From Crotophaga sulcirostris (taxonomy: Eukaryota; Chordata; Aves; Cuculiformes; Crotophagidae): a stretch of DNA of 64,000 nucleotides. Of this stretch, positions 60,501 to 64,000 are shown piece by piece. A program made the translations under genes and the position numbers. The DNA is taken from assembly GCA_013397455.1 (NCBI GenBank), contig VYZB01000120.1:1337461-1401460 (forward strand), given 5' to 3'. The first letter of the stretch is position 1. Each line of letters starts with the position of its first letter. The notes beneath the pieces are model-generated. The model was not told where the DNA came from, made no database searches, and saw only the letters and a list, made by a program, of their open reading frames with translations.

Positions 60501-63500
60501 TTTTCTTCTGCTGCCCTCATCAAATGCTGTTTTTGTGGTGCCCCAAGAGTAATTTCTCATGCAGACTATATGGGGTTTTTTTTACCATCAATGCAGCTTT
60601 CCACAGCACTTAGCAGGTCAGTCGACTTTGATCAAAAAGGGGTGGATCATGGTCACTCCATCCTAATTTGCCGCAGCATGGTTTTCTTTTTTAACCAGAC
60701 TCATCTCTAGGGACGTGGCATGTTTGTGAGTCTTGTTGTTGGGAATATCGCAATGCGAAGAAGTTTTTGTCTAATAAACCAGAACAGGGGCCTGGACTGC
60801 TCTCGCAAGGAGCAGACCTAACAGAGGGCCTCAGGTACTCTAAGAAAGAGAGGTCAGTACTTCCTCTCTACATAAGTCTGTCCACGCTCCTCCATGATCT
60901 CATCCCTGTTCTAGTTCACTGCATTCATGTACTTACACGAAATAGTATGGCTAAACAAGCAATGAGCTCCTCCCAAGGTGCACACACTCTGAGAAAATAC
61001 AAGCACATGCATATGAGACTAATGGTGCAGGAATAGACTCCAGCTTCTCATCCTTCCTCACAACAGCTCATGCTATTATCCTGACAGTTTGGACTGGTCC
61101 TCTGTGTTGCTGGAGTAGAAATGAAGTCCAAAGAACTCGCTGCCACTATGTGCATACTTAAGTCTCAATTCAATCCAAGTATGCAAATTGTGACACTGGG
61201 GCCACTTGAATTAGTGCTGGTGACTATTCAAGCCTTGAATCTCTTGTCTTAATTCAATCTGAGATAAAGCCCAGCAAAAGTCAATTAGATTCAAAAGATT
61301 TGGTATTGGGCCCTAACATAATTAAACAGTAAGTTATATCAACATGCCTTTCCTCTATGTACATTTTGTTATAAAAACACGTCACATAATTATAGTCACA
61401 GTGTATCTTTTCTAATGCTTAAAACCGGCCTGACAGAAGCGGTTTTAGTCATTTTTATGGTTATGTAGATAAGATGGAACATTTAATGTTTCAAAAACGC
61501 AAACAATGTTTATTTGCTGCTCATAAGTAATTCATGGACCCAACAATAGTCAACAAAACTTCTTCATTTTTAACAGATTTCTTAATGAGCATAATTTTAC
61601 AGAAAACCACCAACAAATAAATATATGAAAACAATTGCTTTTGACATCACAATGGTTAAACACATTAAATAATTCATTAAATTGTGCTTTACATCAATGA
61701 AAATCCCTAAGCCTACAAACTATCTTGCAAATAGGAATAAAAGTAGATATGGTTACTCACAGTACAATCTCTTAGTAGCAGAGTTCACACACATTATTGC
61801 ACATAAACAGAAAGAAAATTCCTAAAGAATAAAGTAATTTACAGCCTATTAATTTAACCTTTCATCTTAAATATGGCAATTGACGGAAACTCTTGATTTG
61901 TTTTTTTTGGTTTTTTTTTTATTTCCAACATGTAGTTGAAATCACAGAGCTCGTGATATGGCCAAGAAGAAAGCCAAGGACATTGTAGGCTATGGAACCC
62001 ATTTCTCTCCACAAAATATCAACAAAGAAAGTATTACAACAACCAAACAGAAAGAAGCATTTAAGCGCAAACTGGGTACCTTTCCCGAGTATGCTTTTGC
62101 CACATGTAGGGAGGATACAGATATCTGCTCCAGCAAAATGAATTTACTGTGACTGTTCCTCTCGTACAGCGTAGTCTCCACCAGCCTGGAAACAAGATAT
62201 TCCTTATCCTTGACCAAAAAAGAATAATTCCACGTGTATTAAGAGAACAGGAATGAAGGGGAAAAAAAAATGTTAGTGAGACAACAGGTTTTGTAACATC
62301 AGTGCTCACAACTGACATAACATTGTGGGTTGGAAACAAGCACTCACTAGAGTGGAAGGAAGCATGTGTTAACAAGGTCAACTTGAGAAACCTCCCAGTT
62401 TCTGAACCATCTCCAGGCGCAAAGGCGATTTGGTTTTGCTGCCATTTGGTTTGGCTGAACAAATACACTGCCATTAGAAAGTTTGGCTCTGGATTTGACT
62501 TCCATCACTTTCTGCTCTGTACTTCTGTTTTTAGGGAATTGCAAATAACTACTGTATATTGGGTAGAAGCCCTGGCAAGGCTATCACAGCCTCATTGTTA
62601 ACACAACTGCAGTGAAGAATACCCAACATCAGAAATGGTGGGTTTTTTGTCCTTTCCCCATGGCGATAAAGCTTTTTATTGTTAGTACTGATGAGTGGGG
62701 AAGAGAGGACAAATTCTCATTCCTTAATAAAGTATAGCCCATAGGCAATAGGTTGAGTTTTGGATGAGACATCAAATTACCAGGAACAAGTTTTAACAAC
62801 ACAGCGTGTTTCTCTGTCTGCTCCAAGCCTACAGTGAATTATAACTGGAAAAGGCAGACAGTGCTGAGGATGTGATGGGAGAGATTAGCAAGTACATCTC
62901 TATTAGAAAAGAATGAGATTTGTTTCAGCACCACAGCAGCAAAAGCCAAATTGCCTTGTTTAAGTAACAAAATAATGCCAAGAAGATGGACAGAAAACCT
63001 ATAGCTTTGCTGCTCATGAAGGTTTTGAAAGGAACAGACTGCACTTCGATCTTATAGGAGCCAGTGTAATTACAGGGAAGTTTGTGCTGTCAAAGCAATG
63101 AAAACCTGAAATAACAGAGATATGAACCAGGACCTTTATTTTACTTTTGTGTTGCATTATTCTGGGCACAGCGCCCAAGAGGAAAAAAACTACAAGCCTG
63201 TGTCTTCGAAGTCTACCTTAAAGTATTTCCAAATGGCTTTATTTTTCATGTGCCAGGAAATTCTGCTAAGAAAAACAGCATTGTTGGTGCAGTGAGTTTG
63301 CTAGATCTACTGCTGGAATTCGGGAACGAGGTGCTGGGTCCTCCAGTCCCAGGGGTTCTGAGCAAGAAATCAGCCACTGGCTGCTCTCCATCACAAATGT
63401 TCCTGCACAACCAAGGCTATCTGCTACACAGGCTCCGGGAAAAAAAGCCCAAGAAACCAACTGCAATTTTAACTAAATCCCAAGCGTTAAGGCAAATTCC

Positions 63501-64000
63501 ATTAACATAGATGCTACAGCACATTAGCAGCTCCTCAGGACCCTAATCTTGTCTCCTGGGAAATGATTGATGAAAAGGTTATGCATCACATTAAGGTATT
63601 GCCAAACTATTAAAGCTAGTGTAAACTGCCCAAAGACTGCTTGATTTTCCTCATTAGGCTTTGTTTTGTGTCAGGCAGAAGGAATAGTCTGGAGAATAGC
63701 TGGTGTGCTTAGGCATCTGAAACTGATACTACTACTCAGTGGTGAGGCTGCAGGGAACAATTTCTGAGCTTGCTCTCCTTTCCCCTGAAAATATAACACT
63801 GCATTTTCTAAATGAAAAACACAGGCCCCATTGCCATGAGTGGTGTGGAGAGGTGGCTGCTGGGCAAGGAGGCAGCGACACGAGGAAGGGGACCCCAGGT
63901 TTGTACTTGAGATGAAAATGAAGGGATGCTATGCAACAGAAGATGGGCTGGGACATGCTGTACTTCCTCACATATCTTCTTCCTTTAAATGAATTTGGCC

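Larger units (their letters stand above)
55813..64000. other. intergenic, with candidate noncoding elements
   Basis: Apart from the possible mariner end at 56.4 kb and a dinucleotide repeat at 57.5 kb, no repeat was recognised. AT-rich even stretches at 58010-58400 and 61130-61760 resemble conserved noncoding DNA. Frames such as 56810-57190 (126 codons) and 62302-62601 (99 codons) have no known signature. Confidence 0.45.

Noticed and set aside
1..64000. CRISPR arrays, operons, phage or bacterial systems
   Set aside because: No regularly spaced direct repeats and no compact gene clusters; all repeat content is avian transposable elements and microsatellites.

Overview
The window is bird nuclear DNA. 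The main evidence is at least ten 5'-truncated CR1 LINE copies whose 3' ends carry the avian CR1 terminal motif (ATTCTATGATTCTATGA or its complement). It also holds a degraded solo LTR of a widespread avian endogenous retrovirus family. Coding density is very low, introns and intergenic DNA are AT-rich, and no bacterial-style gene order is present. The species cannot be named from the sequence.

Only one intact protein gene is convincing: a single-exon, 324-residue class A G-protein-coupled receptor at 27363-28337 (+). It is a member of the oxoglutarate receptor family (OXGR1/GPR99). About 21 kb upstream on the same strand, at 5806-6775, lies a second receptor of the same family. This copy is broken by a frameshift near the start, four in-frame stops, a roughly 55-base deletion with a frameshift between TM6 and TM7, and loss of the TM3 arginine. 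The two are an old tandem pair. At several positions the dead copy looks closer to mammalian OXGR1 than the living one does, which raises the question of which is the true orthologue.

Layout: 1-5.8 kb is intergenic, with one antisense CR1. At 5.8-6.8 kb is the receptor pseudogene. From 7.5-8.5 kb there is an old CR1 fragment that still shows reverse-transcriptase sequence. At 10.0-10.6 kb is a CR1, and at 12.9-13.0 kb a probable MIR-type SINE. At 16.5-18.1 kb two CR1 copies lie side by side or nested. At 22.3-22.7 kb is another CR1. The intact receptor occupies 27.4-28.3 kb, with three poly(A) signals within about 215 bases of its stop. From 29.3 to 40.3 kb there are further CR1 copies in both orientations, an L2-like ancient tail and a turtle/crocodile-type CR1 tail. 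At 45.4-45.9 kb is the retroviral LTR. The 46-64 kb stretch is mostly unique intergenic DNA, with one CR1 at 55.4 kb and a possible mariner end at 56.4 kb. Several AT-rich, homeobox-site-rich stretches look like candidate conserved noncoding elements, but this cannot be tested without alignment.

I found no tRNA, rRNA, CRISPR array or operon, and no sign of a new multi-gene system. The most interesting biology is the OXGR1-like pair and the altered acid-binding residues in the intact receptor.
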